Below, piece by piece: positions 8,792 through 17,319 of a stretch of 64,000 bases of DNA. The DNA is taken from NCBI GenBank assembly GCA_004020365.1, contig SAQR01000021.1:1-64000 (forward strand). Reading direction: 5' to 3'. The stretch is from Mesorhizobium sp. GTDB taxonomy: Bacteria; Pseudomonadota; Alphaproteobacteria; Rhizobiales; Rhizobiaceae. The number at the start of each line of letters is the position of its first letter. Position 1 is the stretch's first letter. The translations under genes and the position numbers were made by a program. The notes under the pieces were generated by a model. The model saw only the letters and a program-made list of their open reading frames with translations. It was not told where the DNA came from and did not search any database.

Positions 8792-10003
8792 CTAGCGCCG
8801 GATCTGTTTCCTTAAGCCGCCGGCGAGCGCCGCAAAACCACTGCCGGGCTGCAGCCCCTCGCGCATGAAAAAGGCGCGGAGCGGCGCGAAGCCGCCGAGC
8901 ACGCCAAGGCCGGCACTTCGCGCCATCTGTGCCGGCAGCATCTGCGAGAGCAGCGACCTGTTGAGCAGGTTGACCGCATTGCTGCGCGCCAGGATGTCGG
9001 GCCGGCGCTTGAAATCATAGGCTGCGAGGGCCTTGACGGCGCCAGGGTCATCCATGTTTTTGCAAGCAATTCCAATGAGATCATCGATATCCCTGATACC
9101 CAGGTTGAGACCTTGCGCGCCGATCGGCGGAAACACATGGGCGGCTTCGCCGACAAGTGCCACTCGGTTGCGCGCGAAGCACCGCGGCGTCACGCCGGAA
9201 AGCTGGTAGATCTGCCGGCCGGGCTCGACGGAAACCCGGCCCAGCATCGATTGCATCCGCTGTTCGACCCGCATCGAAAGCGCCGCGTCGTCCAGTGCGG
9301 CGAGTTCCTTCGCCGTTTCCGGCTCTACCACCCAGACAAGGCTGGACCGGTTGCCGGGCAGGGGAACCTGGGTGAACGGGCCGGTTTCGGTGTGGAACTC
9401 GGTTGAGGTGAAAGCGTGGTCGCTGCGGTGGCCGAAATTGAGAACCAATGCCGCCTGCGGATAGGACCGCGCCGATGTCGAGATGCCGGCCGCCTCGCGG
9501 GCCGACGACAGGCGGCCATCGGCAGCGACGGCCAGCGATGCCGTGATCTCGCTGCCGTCAGACAGGACCGCATGCGCATGGTCGCCCTCGAGGCGCCAGG
9601 TCTCCACCATCGCTTTTCGCCATTCGATGCCGGAATGTGCGGCAACAACACTGGCAAGCGCGGGGTTGAGCGCACTGTTGGGTAAATTCAACCCGAACTG
9701 CTCCTCGCCGATTTCGCTGGCGCGAAAAATGACCACCGGGCTGCGGATCAGCCGGCTGGTTGCATCGACGATGCGCATCACCTTCAGCGGTGCGGCCTGG
9801 GACCTCACCTGATCGAGGACGCCCAACCGCTCGAGGACCTTCAGGGCCGGGTTCATCAAGGCGGTCGTGCGGCCGTCCTGGCCATTTGCCTCGGGTCCGA
9901 CGAGCGTCACGGGAAAGCCGGCGTCTGCGAAACCAAGCGCTGCAATCAGCCCTGCCGGGCCACTGCCGGCAACCAGTATCCGTGCTGTTTCCCGACGGTC
10001 CAA
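8792..10003 (-). CDS. UbiH/UbiF family FAD-dependent hydroxylase
   Basis: A 403-residue class A flavoprotein monooxygenase. The N-terminal FAD-binding motif is GSGPAG within ILVAGSGPAGLIAALGFADAG. The NAD(P)H-side motif is VAADGRLSSARE. The FAD ribityl-binding region reads RVALVGEAAHVFPP and then GAQGLNLGIRD. Family members hydroxylate the ring of ubiquinone precursors at the inner membrane. The position specificity (UbiH, UbiF or UbiL type) cannot be read from the sequence. The usual GD in the GDAAH motif is GE here, which I believe also occurs in other alphaproteobacterial members. The gene is divergent from the DUF2182 gene. Confidence 0.85.
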   Translation of the reverse strand: MDRRETARILVAGSGPAGLIAALGFADAGFPVTLVGPEANGQDGRTTALMNPALKVLERLGVLDQVRSQAAPLKVMRIVDATSRLIRSPVVIFRASEIGEEQFGLNLPNSALNPALASVVAAHSGIEWRKAMVETWRLEGDHAHAVLSDGSEITASLAVAADGRLSSAREAAGISTSARSYPQAALVLNFGHRSDHAFTSTEFHTETGPFTQVPLPGNRSSLVWVVEPETAKELAALDDAALSMRVEQRMQSMLGRVSVEPGRQIYQLSGVTPRCFARNRVALVGEAAHVFPPIGAQGLNLGIRDIDDLIGIACKNMDDPGAVKALAAYDFKRRPDILARSNAVNLLNRSLLSQMLPAQMARSAGLGVLGGFAPLRAFFMREGLQPGSGFAALAGGLRKQIRR

Positions 10004-10107
10004 TGCGGCTTCCCGGTTGCGATGCGAGGCGGTCGGTCCGACCTGACGAGCATATAGATCAGATCATGCGGCTTGATCAACGCGGCGATTCGGCCCATTC
10101 GATTGCC

Positions 10108-11004
10108 ATGACCGCCGAAGACCATGATTTCAGTCATCTCGACCGTTTCGGCCGTGCCTCGGCGAGCGTCTCGCGCAATCCTCGACTGGCGGTGAACATC
10201 GTTTTGGGCGCAGCCGTCGTCCTGGCATGGCTGCTGCTTGGCGCCATGGCCATACGTGGCGCCGAAAGCCGGGTTCCGGGCATCGATGCACCCGGCGACA
10301 CGATGCTCAGGCACCTGCCGGGGCTGCCGCTGCCGGATATTCTCGAGCGCTTCTTCAGCCTTTGTCTTGCACCTGCGCGGCTCGACGGGGGCGTCGGCGC
10401 GCAGGCCGGAGCGCTCATCGTCATGTGGTTCCTGATGGCGGTCGCCACCATGTTCCCTTCGGCGGCGCCGATGATCCGCACCTATTGCGAGATCGCCGAT
10501 ACCGCGCGGATCAAGGGCGAAACGGTCGTCCATCCGCTGATTCTGGTCGCCGGTTACCTCAGCGTGTGGTTGGTTGCGTCGGCAATGTTTGCGGCGCTGA
10601 CACTCATCGTTCACGCCTTCGCCTCATCTGTGCAGATGCTCGATCCGGTGGTCGGAGCGACAGGAGCGGCTGCGCTTTTGGTTGCTGGCCTCTATCAGTT
10701 CAGCGGCCTGAAGGAAGCCTGCCTGACAAGATGCAAAAGCCCGTTTTCGATCCTGTTTTCGAACTGGAGCGCGAGGCCCGGCCGGATTTTCCGGCTCGGC
10801 ATGGAGCAGGGTGTCTGGTGCCTCGGCTGCTGCTGGGCGCTGATGCTGGTGATGTTCGCCGTCGGTGTGATGAACGTATTCTGGTTGGCGTTGATCGGGC
10901 TGTTCACCTTGGTCGAAAAACAGACGGCGGGCAGGCTGCCAACCCGGGTCGCCGGTGCGATACTGCTTGTCTGGGCAACCGCCCTGCTAGTAGTCTCGGC
11001 ATAG
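10108..11004 (+). CDS. DUF2182 predicted metal-binding integral membrane protein
   Basis: A roughly 298-residue polytopic inner-membrane protein with six or more hydrophobic segments. It contains the DUF2182 hallmarks MWFLMAVATMFPSAAPMI, YQFSGLKEACLTRCKSP and GMEQGVWCLGCCWALM. The conserved Met and Cys residues in these segments suggest binding of a soft metal, probably copper. The next gene encodes a DUF1326 protein, and the two families are commonly paired, so they probably act together. An in-frame ATG at 10066 would add 14 residues, and neither start has a strong ribosome-binding site. The biochemical function of DUF2182 is unproven. Confidence 0.85.
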   Translation: MTAEDHDFSHLDRFGRASASVSRNPRLAVNIVLGAAVVLAWLLLGAMAIRGAESRVPGIDAPGDTMLRHLPGLPLPDILERFFSLCLAPARLDGGVGAQAGALIVMWFLMAVATMFPSAAPMIRTYCEIADTARIKGETVVHPLILVAGYLSVWLVASAMFAALTLIVHAFASSVQMLDPVVGATGAAALLVAGLYQFSGLKEACLTRCKSPFSILFSNWSARPGRIFRLGMEQGVWCLGCCWALMLVMFAVGVMNVFWLALIGLFTLVEKQTAGRLPTRVAGAILLVWATALLVVSA

Positions 11005-11016
11005 GGAGAGAATTTC

Positions 11017-11631
11017 ATGGCGGATCAAGGCTGGGCAATGAAAGGAGAGCTGGTACTCTCCTGCAATTGCACGGTTTTTTGTCCTTGCGTGCTGTCCCTC
11101 GGCAGTCACCCGCCGACCGAGGGCTATTGTCAGACCTGGGCGGGGTTCCGCATCGATGCCGGTCATTTCGGCGAGGTCGAGTTGTCCGGCCTCAATCTTG
11201 GGCTGGTCATGGAAATCCCCGGCTACATGAGCCGCGGCAACTGGACCGCCGGACTGTTTATCGACCAGCGCGCCTCAGTCTACGGGGTAAAGGCGCTGAC
11301 CAGGATTTTTACCGGCAAGGCTGGCGGAACCACCTCGCTGCTCTCCATCCTGGTCGGAAAGTTCCTCGGCGTCGAGCAGGCGCCGATCACCTATGAGACG
11401 CGCGACAGGACCCGGATCTTCCAGATCCCGAAGATCATCGATGGAGCCGTAACGCCGATTTCCGGCAAGGACCGCGACAAGGATACGGTGATCAGCAATT
11501 CGGAGTACTGGATCGCACCGGAAATCATCGTCGCCAGGTCCGACAAGAGCAAGATGCGGGCCTTTGGCCGCAACTGGAATTTTGCCGGCCGCTCGGCCGA
11601 AATCTGCAAGCTGGACTGGCGGGGCCCGTGA
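11017..11631 (+). CDS. DUF1326 domain protein
   Basis: A 204-residue protein without a signal peptide. It opens with the DUF1326 signature LSCNCTVFCPCVLSLG, a CxC/CPC cluster that looks like a metal-binding site, followed by GHFGEVELSGLN and the domain core up to NWNFAGRSAEICKLDW. GGGAGAG just upstream supports the ATG at 11017. It follows the DUF2182 gene by 12 bases and overlaps the phosphatidylcholine synthase GTG by 4 bases, so all three are probably one operon. Function is unproven; a copper-related role with DUF2182 is inferred from the Cys motif. Confidence 0.88.
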   Translation: MADQGWAMKGELVLSCNCTVFCPCVLSLGSHPPTEGYCQTWAGFRIDAGHFGEVELSGLNLGLVMEIPGYMSRGNWTAGLFIDQRASVYGVKALTRIFTGKAGGTTSLLSILVGKFLGVEQAPITYETRDRTRIFQIPKIIDGAVTPISGKDRDKDTVISNSEYWIAPEIIVARSDKSKMRAFGRNWNFAGRSAEICKLDWRGP

Positions 11632-12479
11632 GCAAAAAAACAACGGCCAGAAAAATCACGGCCAGGAAGATCACGGCCGGAAAAATCACGGCCAGGAAAA
11701 TCGCAGACAGGATTCCGAGGCCGAAGAAGAAAGTCACATGGCCGCAGGCGCGCGCGTTTTCGGTCCATCTGCTGACCGCGTCGGGCTCGTTCCTGGCGTT
11801 CCTGTCGCTGGTGGCTGCGAGCGAGCAGCGCTGGACGGCGATGTTCTGGTGGCTGGGGCTGGCGCTGTTCGTCGACGGCATCGACGGGCCGATCGCCAGG
11901 AAACTCGAGGTCAAGGAAATCCTGCCGACATGGTCGGGCGAACTCCTCGACAACATCATCGATTACGTCACCTATGTGCTGATACCGGCCTTCGCGCTTT
12001 ACCAGCGCGGCTTCATGGGTGAGGGCCTGTCGTTCCTGTCGGCGGCGATCATCGTCGTGTCGAGCGCGATCTACTATGCCGACACCGGGATGAAGACCAA
12101 GGAAAATTTCTTCAAGGGGTTTCCCGTGGTCTGGAACATGGTGGTGTTCACGCTGTTCGTCATCGAGCCGGGACAATGGGTTTCCTTCGCCGTGGTCGTG
12201 GTGGCTGCCATCCTGACCTTTATGCCGATCAATTTCATCCACCCGGTGCGGGTGGCTCGGCTGCGGCCGATCAACCTTGGCATGACGCTGCTATGGTGCG
12301 CTTTCGGAGCGCTGGCGCTGGCGCAGGCAGCGCTTGCCGCCTTCTACGACCAGATCGGCGTCCTCGGCGAGCAGGTGAGTGTCTTCACCAAGATCGGCAT
12401 CACGGTCACCGGACTTTATCTCGCATGCATCGGCGGTATCATGCAGCTGTTTCCAACGCTCGGCGCCAAGAAAAACTGA
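11628..12479 (+). CDS. pcs: Phosphatidylcholine synthase
   Basis: A 283-residue inner-membrane CDP-alcohol phosphatidyltransferase that makes phosphatidylcholine from CDP-diacylglycerol and choline in one step, a route typical of rhizobia. The catalytic motif is DGPIARKLEV, then WSGELLDNIIDY, matching the Pcs form DG-x2-AR-x8-G-x3-D-x3-D with a longer middle. Around eight membrane segments follow, including the conserved FKGFPVVWN and FMPINFIHPVRV. The GTG start overlaps the preceding stop (GTGA). The N-terminus is unusual: four tandem copies of a 15-base unit encode TARKI-like pentapeptides before the first membrane segment. Confidence 0.94.
   Translation: MSKKTTARKITARKITAGKITARKIADRIPRPKKKVTWPQARAFSVHLLTASGSFLAFLSLVAASEQRWTAMFWWLGLALFVDGIDGPIARKLEVKEILPTWSGELLDNIIDYVTYVLIPAFALYQRGFMGEGLSFLSAAIIVVSSAIYYADTGMKTKENFFKGFPVVWNMVVFTLFVIEPGQWVSFAVVVVAAILTFMPINFIHPVRVARLRPINLGMTLLWCAFGALALAQAALAAFYDQIGVLGEQVSVFTKIGITVTGLYLACIGGIMQLFPTLGAKKN
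11643..11702 (+). repeat. Four tandem 15-bp repeats in the pcs 5' end
   Basis: Units 11643-11657, 11658-11672, 11673-11687 and 11688-11702 each read close to ACGGCCAGGAAAATC and encode TARKI, TARKI, TAGKI and TARKI in frame. They add a basic, length-variable N-terminal extension to the phosphatidylcholine synthase. Confidence 0.93.
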
Positions 12480-12514
12480 TCCCGATAGAAGTCTGGTCCC
12501 AAGAGAGCTCATGA

Positions 12515-13492
12515 ATGTTCAAAGCAATACGCATCCACGCCCATGGCGGTCCGGAGGTTCTGACATATGAGGACGCCGATCCGGGCCAACCCGGCTCGGG
12601 GCAAATCCTGGTCAGGCACACGGCGATCGGCCTCAATTTCATCGACGTCTATCATCGCTCCGGCCTTTACCAGCCGCCAGGCGGTTTCCCGCTGATACCC
12701 GGCGGCGAGGCGGCCGGGGTGGTCGTGGAAGTGGGCGCTGATATCGACTGGCTGAAGCCGGGCGATCGCATCGCCTATGCCGTGACGACTGGCGCCTATG
12801 CCGAACAGCGCGTGATCGCCGCCGATCGCGTCGTCAAGGTGCCGGACGGCATCAGCGACGAGCAGGCGGCCGCCATGATGCTGAAAGGGATGACGGCGGA
12901 ATATCTGCTGCGCCGGACCTTCAAGGTGAAGGCGGGCGACACTGTCCTGTATCACGCGGCGGCCGGCGGCGTCGGGCTGATCCTCGGCCAATGGGCCAAG
13001 CATCTTGGCGCGACCGTGATCGGCACCGCCAGCTCCGCCGACAAGATCGAGCTCGCCAAGGCGCATGGCTTTGACCACGTCATCAACTACCGCGAGCAGG
13101 ACTTCGTCGCCGGCGTGCTGGCCATCACCGGCGGCAAGAAGTGCGACGTCGTCTATGATTCGGTCGGCAACGACACCTTTCCGGCTTCGCTCGACTGCCT
13201 GAAGCCGCTCGGCATGTTCGCCAGCTTCGGTCAATCGTCGGGACCGGTCCCGCCGTTCAGCATGTCATTGCTGGCGCAGAAAGGTTCGCTGTTTGCAACC
13301 CGTCCGACGCTGTTCGTCTACAATGCCAGGCGCGAAGACCTGGAGGCGTCCGCCGCCGCGCTGTTCGACATCGTGCTCAGCGGCGCGGTCAAGATCAAGA
13401 TCAATCAGCGTTATGCGCTCGAGGATGCCGGCAGGGCGCATTCCGACCTCGAAGGCCGCAGGACGACCGGGACAACCATTCTTATCCCCTGA
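12515..13492 (+). CDS. NADPH:quinone oxidoreductase (zinc-independent MDR family)
   Basis: A 325-residue cytosolic medium-chain dehydrogenase/reductase of the Qor type, which reduces quinones with NADPH. It shows GLNFIDVYHRSGLYQ near residues 38-52, GGEAAGVVVEVG, and the nucleotide-binding AAAGGVGLILGQWAKHLGA at about 148-166. The ADH zinc ligands are absent, as expected for quinone reductases. Length is normal. An AAGAGAG box precedes the ATG at 12515; another ATG at 12511 is out of frame. It stands alone between the pcs operon and the nucleoside ABC operon. Confidence 0.92.
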   Translation: MFKAIRIHAHGGPEVLTYEDADPGQPGSGQILVRHTAIGLNFIDVYHRSGLYQPPGGFPLIPGGEAAGVVVEVGADIDWLKPGDRIAYAVTTGAYAEQRVIAADRVVKVPDGISDEQAAAMMLKGMTAEYLLRRTFKVKAGDTVLYHAAAGGVGLILGQWAKHLGATVIGTASSADKIELAKAHGFDHVINYREQDFVAGVLAITGGKKCDVVYDSVGNDTFPASLDCLKPLGMFASFGQSSGPVPPFSMSLLAQKGSLFATRPTLFVYNARREDLEASAAALFDIVLSGAVKIKINQRYALEDAGRAHSDLEGRRTTGTTILIP

Positions 13493-13517
13493 TCCCCTGA
13501 TCCAGCCATCGTGCTTT

Positions 13518-13541
13518 CCGAAAATCGATTTCGATTTTCGG
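13518..13541. repeat. Rhizobial intergenic palindrome
   Basis: CCGAAAATCGA (13518-13528) and TCGATTTTCGG (13531-13541) form a perfect 11-base inverted repeat with a 2-base spacer, followed by GGCCGATGCGCTAG. I recognise this as a dispersed palindrome common between rhizobial genes. It lies between qor and the ABC operon. Confidence 0.75.
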
Positions 13542-13673
13542 GCCGATGCGCTAGGTTTCCGCTGAAATTCTTGAAGCTCTTTCAAGACGGGTGCCGCTTT
13601 GCGATGACAGCAGGCCACGCATACCATGCCTGCGGGAACACAGAACATATCTGGCAAACAGATGGGAGGCACT

Positions 13674-15239
13674 GTGAGTGCAAATCAGGACGACGCAAAC
13701 CTGCTTGAGGTTCGTGGCCTTACCAAGACGTTCGGCACACTGACAGCGTGCGACCATATCGATCTCACCGTCGCAAAGGGCGAAATCCATGCGTTGCTCG
13801 GCGAGAACGGCGCCGGCAAGTCGACGCTCGTCAAAATGCTGTTCGGAACGCTGGAGCCCAATTCGGGCGAGATTTTCTGGAACGGCCAGGCGGTCACGAT
13901 CACCAATCCCGGCCTTGCGAAGAAGCTTGGCATCGGCATGGTGTTCCAGCATTTTTCGCTGTTCGAGGCACTGACGGCGGCCGAGAACATCGCGCTGTCG
14001 CTGGACGACGGTTCGCCGATCAGCACGATCGCCGCGAAGGCGAGGGCGCTTTCCTACAGCTACGGCCTGCCGCTCGATCCGCAATCGCTGGTCGGCGACC
14101 TGTCGGTCGGTGAGCGCCAGCGTATCGAGATCATCCGCTGTCTGCTGCAGACGCCGCAGCTCATCATCCTCGACGAGCCGACCTCGGTGCTGACGCCACA
14201 GGAAGCCGACAAGCTGTTCGAGACGCTCGAACGGCTGCGCTCGGAAGGAAAGTCCATCCTTTACATTTCGCATCGGCTGGAAGAGGTCAAGCGCATCTGC
14301 GACCGCGCCACCGTGCTGCGCCACGGCAAGGTGGTTGGCCATTGCAATCCGCGCAAGGAAACCGCGGCATCGCTGGCCCGCATGATGGTCGGCAATGACG
14401 TGCAGGCAGTGGTGCGCGCGCCGGCCCAAGGTATCGAGACCGCGCCGCCGCTGCTTGAAATCCGCGCGCTCAGCCGCAAGCCGGCAACGCCGTTCTCGAT
14501 CCCGCTAAAAAACATCAACCTGACCGTACGCGCCGGCGAAGTGATCGGTATTGCAGGCGTCGCCGGCAACGGCCAGGGCGAGTTCTTCGAATCCGTTTCC
14601 GGCGAGGTGCCGCAGCAGGATGCCGCGTCGGTGCGCATCCGCAGCAAGGACGCCGGCGGCCTCAGCATCACCGGCAGGCGGCTGATGGGCGCTGCCTTCG
14701 TGCCTGAAGAGCGGCTCGGCCACGGTGCAGCACCCCGCATGAAGCTTTCGGAAAACCTGCTGCTGTCGCGCCATGCCACCGACGGCAAGGTGTTCGTCGG
14801 CGCCGGCGGAATGGTCAAAAGCGATGCGATCTATGCCGCTGCCCAACGCATCATCAAGGCGATGGATGTGCGCAAGAGCGCTGCGGACCCCGAGGCGGCG
14901 GCGCTTTCAGGCGGCAATCTGCAGAAATTCATCGTCGGCCGCGAACTCGACCGCAGGCCAGGCGTCATGGTCGTCAATCAGCCGACCTGGGGCGTCGACG
15001 CCGGTGCGGCCGCCCACATTCGGCAGACACTGATCGAATTGGCGCGCAGCGGCTCGGCGGTGCTGGTCATCAGCCAGGATCTCGACGAATTGTTCGAGAT
15101 ATCCGACGCGATCGCGGTGATGCACAATGGCGAATTGTCGAAGCCTTTGCCGATCGCCGAGGCAACGTTCGAAAAGATCGGACTGCTGATGGGCGGGGCC
15201 GAGCCGGGCCACGCCGAACACGCTCTGGAGACGTCATGA
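13674..15239 (+). CDS. Nucleoside-type ABC transporter, double ATPase subunit
   Basis: A 521-residue ATPase with two ABC modules, as in sugar and nucleoside importers (YufO/NupA type). In the first module Walker A is GENGAGKSTL, the signature is LSVGERQR and Walker B is LIILDEPTSVL. The second module is degenerate, as usual: GVAGNGQGEF replaces Walker A and LSGGNLQKFIVGREL is the signature. I chose the GTG at 13674 because GGGAGG lies just upstream at 13664-13669. Its stop overlaps the first permease start (ATGA). With the two permeases and a BMP-type binding protein it forms a complete importer. Confidence 0.93.
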   Translation: MSANQDDANLLEVRGLTKTFGTLTACDHIDLTVAKGEIHALLGENGAGKSTLVKMLFGTLEPNSGEIFWNGQAVTITNPGLAKKLGIGMVFQHFSLFEALTAAENIALSLDDGSPISTIAAKARALSYSYGLPLDPQSLVGDLSVGERQRIEIIRCLLQTPQLIILDEPTSVLTPQEADKLFETLERLRSEGKSILYISHRLEEVKRICDRATVLRHGKVVGHCNPRKETAASLARMMVGNDVQAVVRAPAQGIETAPPLLEIRALSRKPATPFSIPLKNINLTVRAGEVIGIAGVAGNGQGEFFESVSGEVPQQDAASVRIRSKDAGGLSITGRRLMGAAFVPEERLGHGAAPRMKLSENLLLSRHATDGKVFVGAGGMVKSDAIYAAAQRIIKAMDVRKSAADPEAAALSGGNLQKFIVGRELDRRPGVMVVNQPTWGVDAGAAAHIRQTLIELARSGSAVLVISQDLDELFEISDAIAVMHNGELSKPLPIAEATFEKIGLLMGGAEPGHAEHALETS

Positions 15240-16348
15240 TGCGCCTCGAACTCGTCAAACGGCCGCAGCGCTCGATGCTGTTCTCGGCGCTGTCACCCTT
15301 CATTGCTTTCGCGCTGACGATCATTGCCGGCGCCATCCTGTTCGCGCTGCTTGGCGTCAATCCCTTGAAGGCGTTCCAGATCTACTTCCTCGAGCCTGTC
15401 AGTCAGGTCTGGCAGCTGCATGAGCTGGCGATCAAGGCGGCACCGCTCATCCTGATCGGGGTCGGCCTGTCGGTTTGCTACAGAGCCAACATCTGGAACA
15501 TCGGCGCGGAAGGCCAGTTCATCATGGGCGGCATCGTCGGCTCGAGCATTCCGGTGCTGTTTCCGCAGTTTGAAGGGCCGCTGGTGCTGCCGCTGATGCT
15601 GCTGTTCGGCATGGTCGGCGGTGCCGCCTACGCTGCCATTCCCGCGTTGCTGAAGGCGCGCTTCAACACCAACGAGATCCTGACCAGCCTGATGCTGGTT
15701 TATGTCGCGCAGCTGTTCCTCGACTGGCTGGTGCGCGGGCCGTGGCGCGATCCGAAGGGTTTTAATTTCCCGCAGACGATACAGTTCAACGACTCGGCCA
15801 TTCTCCCGGAACTGATGCCGGCCTCCGGCCGTGCCAATTGGGGTTTCGTGTTCGCGCTGGTCGCGGCGGTGCTGGTCTGGATCCTGATGAGCCGCATGCT
15901 GAAAGGCTTTGAGGTCCGCGTGCTCGGCGCAAGTCCCAGGGCAGGGCGCTTCGCCGGCTTCGGCATCAAGCGGATGGTGTTCTTCGCGTTCATGCTGTCG
16001 GGGGCACTGGCCGGACTTGCCGGCATCTCGGAAGTCTCCGGCGCCATCGGCCAGCTGCAGCCGGTGATTTCGCCCGGCTACGGCTTTGCCGCCATCATCG
16101 TGGCGTTCCTCGGCCGGCTCAATCCATTGGGCATCGTCGCGGCGGGCCTGGTGCTGGCGCTGACCTATCTCGGCGGCGAGGCGGTGCAAAGCGCGCTCGG
16201 CATCTCCGATAAGGTGGCGCGCGTCTTCCAGGGCATGCTCCTGTTCTTCGTGCTCGGCTGCGACACGCTCATTCACTACCGCATTCGTCTGATCGGCTTG
16301 GCGGCGCCGACGCTTGAAGCCGCGCCGAAGCTGGAGGAGGCCCGCTGA
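15236..16348 (+). CDS. Nucleoside-type ABC transporter permease 1
   Basis: A 370-residue polytopic permease of the BPD_transp_2 (LivH/RbsC) superfamily, matching YufP/NupB proteins that partner BMP binding proteins. Visible hallmarks are LSVCYRANIWNIGAEGQFIMGGI, KARFNTNEILTSLMLVYVA and AGISEVSGAIGQLQPVISPGYGFAAIIVAFLGRLNPLGI (three separate conserved blocks). It is translationally coupled to the ATPase gene upstream (ATGA at 15236-15239) and to the next permease. It acts in the inner membrane; substrates in the family are nucleosides or purines, and the substrate here is inferred. Confidence 0.92.
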   Translation: MMRLELVKRPQRSMLFSALSPFIAFALTIIAGAILFALLGVNPLKAFQIYFLEPVSQVWQLHELAIKAAPLILIGVGLSVCYRANIWNIGAEGQFIMGGIVGSSIPVLFPQFEGPLVLPLMLLFGMVGGAAYAAIPALLKARFNTNEILTSLMLVYVAQLFLDWLVRGPWRDPKGFNFPQTIQFNDSAILPELMPASGRANWGFVFALVAAVLVWILMSRMLKGFEVRVLGASPRAGRFAGFGIKRMVFFAFMLSGALAGLAGISEVSGAIGQLQPVISPGYGFAAIIVAFLGRLNPLGIVAAGLVLALTYLGGEAVQSALGISDKVARVFQGMLLFFVLGCDTLIHYRIRLIGLAAPTLEAAPKLEEAR

Positions 16349-17268
16349 TGGACATCACCGTCAACATTCTTTTGACCATCGCAACCGCGGCGACGCCTTT
16401 GCTTATCGCGGCGATCGGCGAGCTGGTGGTCGAACGTTCCGGCGTGCTCAATCTCGGCGTCGAAGGCATGATGATCATGGGGGCAGTCGGCGGTTTCGGC
16501 GCCGGCTATCTCACCGGATCGCCATGGATCGGGTTGTTGGCGGCGATCGCCCTGGGCGCAGTGTTTTCGCTGCTGTTCGCCGTCATGACGTTGTCGCTGG
16601 CCACCAACCAGGTGGCGACCGGCCTGTCCCTGACACTGCTCGGCCTCGGCCTTTCCGGCATGATGGGCACCAGCTTTGTCGGCCAGCCCGGCGCGAGGCT
16701 GCCAAACCTCGATATTCCCGGCCTGACAGCGATGCCCGTCATCGGCAGGTTGTTGTTCGGCCAGGACCCGATCTTCTACATCTCGATTGCATTGACCGCC
16801 GCCGTCATGTGGTTCCTGTTCAAGACCCGCACCGGGCTGACGCTGCGCTCGATCGGCGACAGCCACACATCGGCCCATGCGCTTGGCATTAGGGTTATCC
16901 GCTACCGCTACCTGGCGGTGATCTTCGGCGGCGCCTGTGCGGGCCTTGCCGGGGGCCATCTGTCGCTGGTCTATACGCCGCAATGGGTGGAGAACATGAC
17001 CGCCGGGCGCGGCTGGATCGCGCTGGCGCTGGTCGTGTTCGCATCATGGCGGCCATGGCGGGTGCTGGCTGGCGCCTATATCTTCGGCGCGGTCTGGATC
17101 GGCCAGCTTCATGCACAGGCTTTTGGCATTCCGGTTCCCTCGCAACTGCTTTCTTCGTTGCCCTATCTGGCAACCATCGTGGTTCTCGTTCTAATCTCGC
17201 GCAACAAGCGTTTGACGATGATGAACACACCGGCTTCCTTGGGGCAGCCATTCGTTCCGGATCGTTGA
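16348..17268 (+). CDS. Nucleoside-type ABC transporter permease 2
   Basis: A 306-residue polytopic permease of YufQ/NupC type with the motifs [20 protein letters not shown] near the N-terminus, [21 protein letters not shown], and [21 protein letters not shown]. Its ATG shares a base with the stop of permease 1 (TGATG), so the two are coupled. It forms the heterodimeric channel of the importer with permease 1. The binding-protein gene follows after about 50 bases. Confidence 0.92.
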   Translation: MDITVNILLTIATAATPLLIAAIGELVVERSGVLNLGVEGMMIMGAVGGFGAGYLTGSPWIGLLAAIALGAVFSLLFAVMTLSLATNQVATGLSLTLLGLGLSGMMGTSFVGQPGARLPNLDIPGLTAMPVIGRLLFGQDPIFYISIALTAAVMWFLFKTRTGLTLRSIGDSHTSAHALGIRVIRYRYLAVIFGGACAGLAGGHLSLVYTPQWVENMTAGRGWIALALVVFASWRPWRVLAGAYIFGAVWIGQLHAQAFGIPVPSQLLSSLPYLATIVVLVLISRNKRLTMMNTPASLGQPFVPDR

Positions 17269-17319
17269 CGATAAAAGGCAAACGGGAAGCTCCAAGGCTT
17301 AACTCAGAGAGGTAACACG

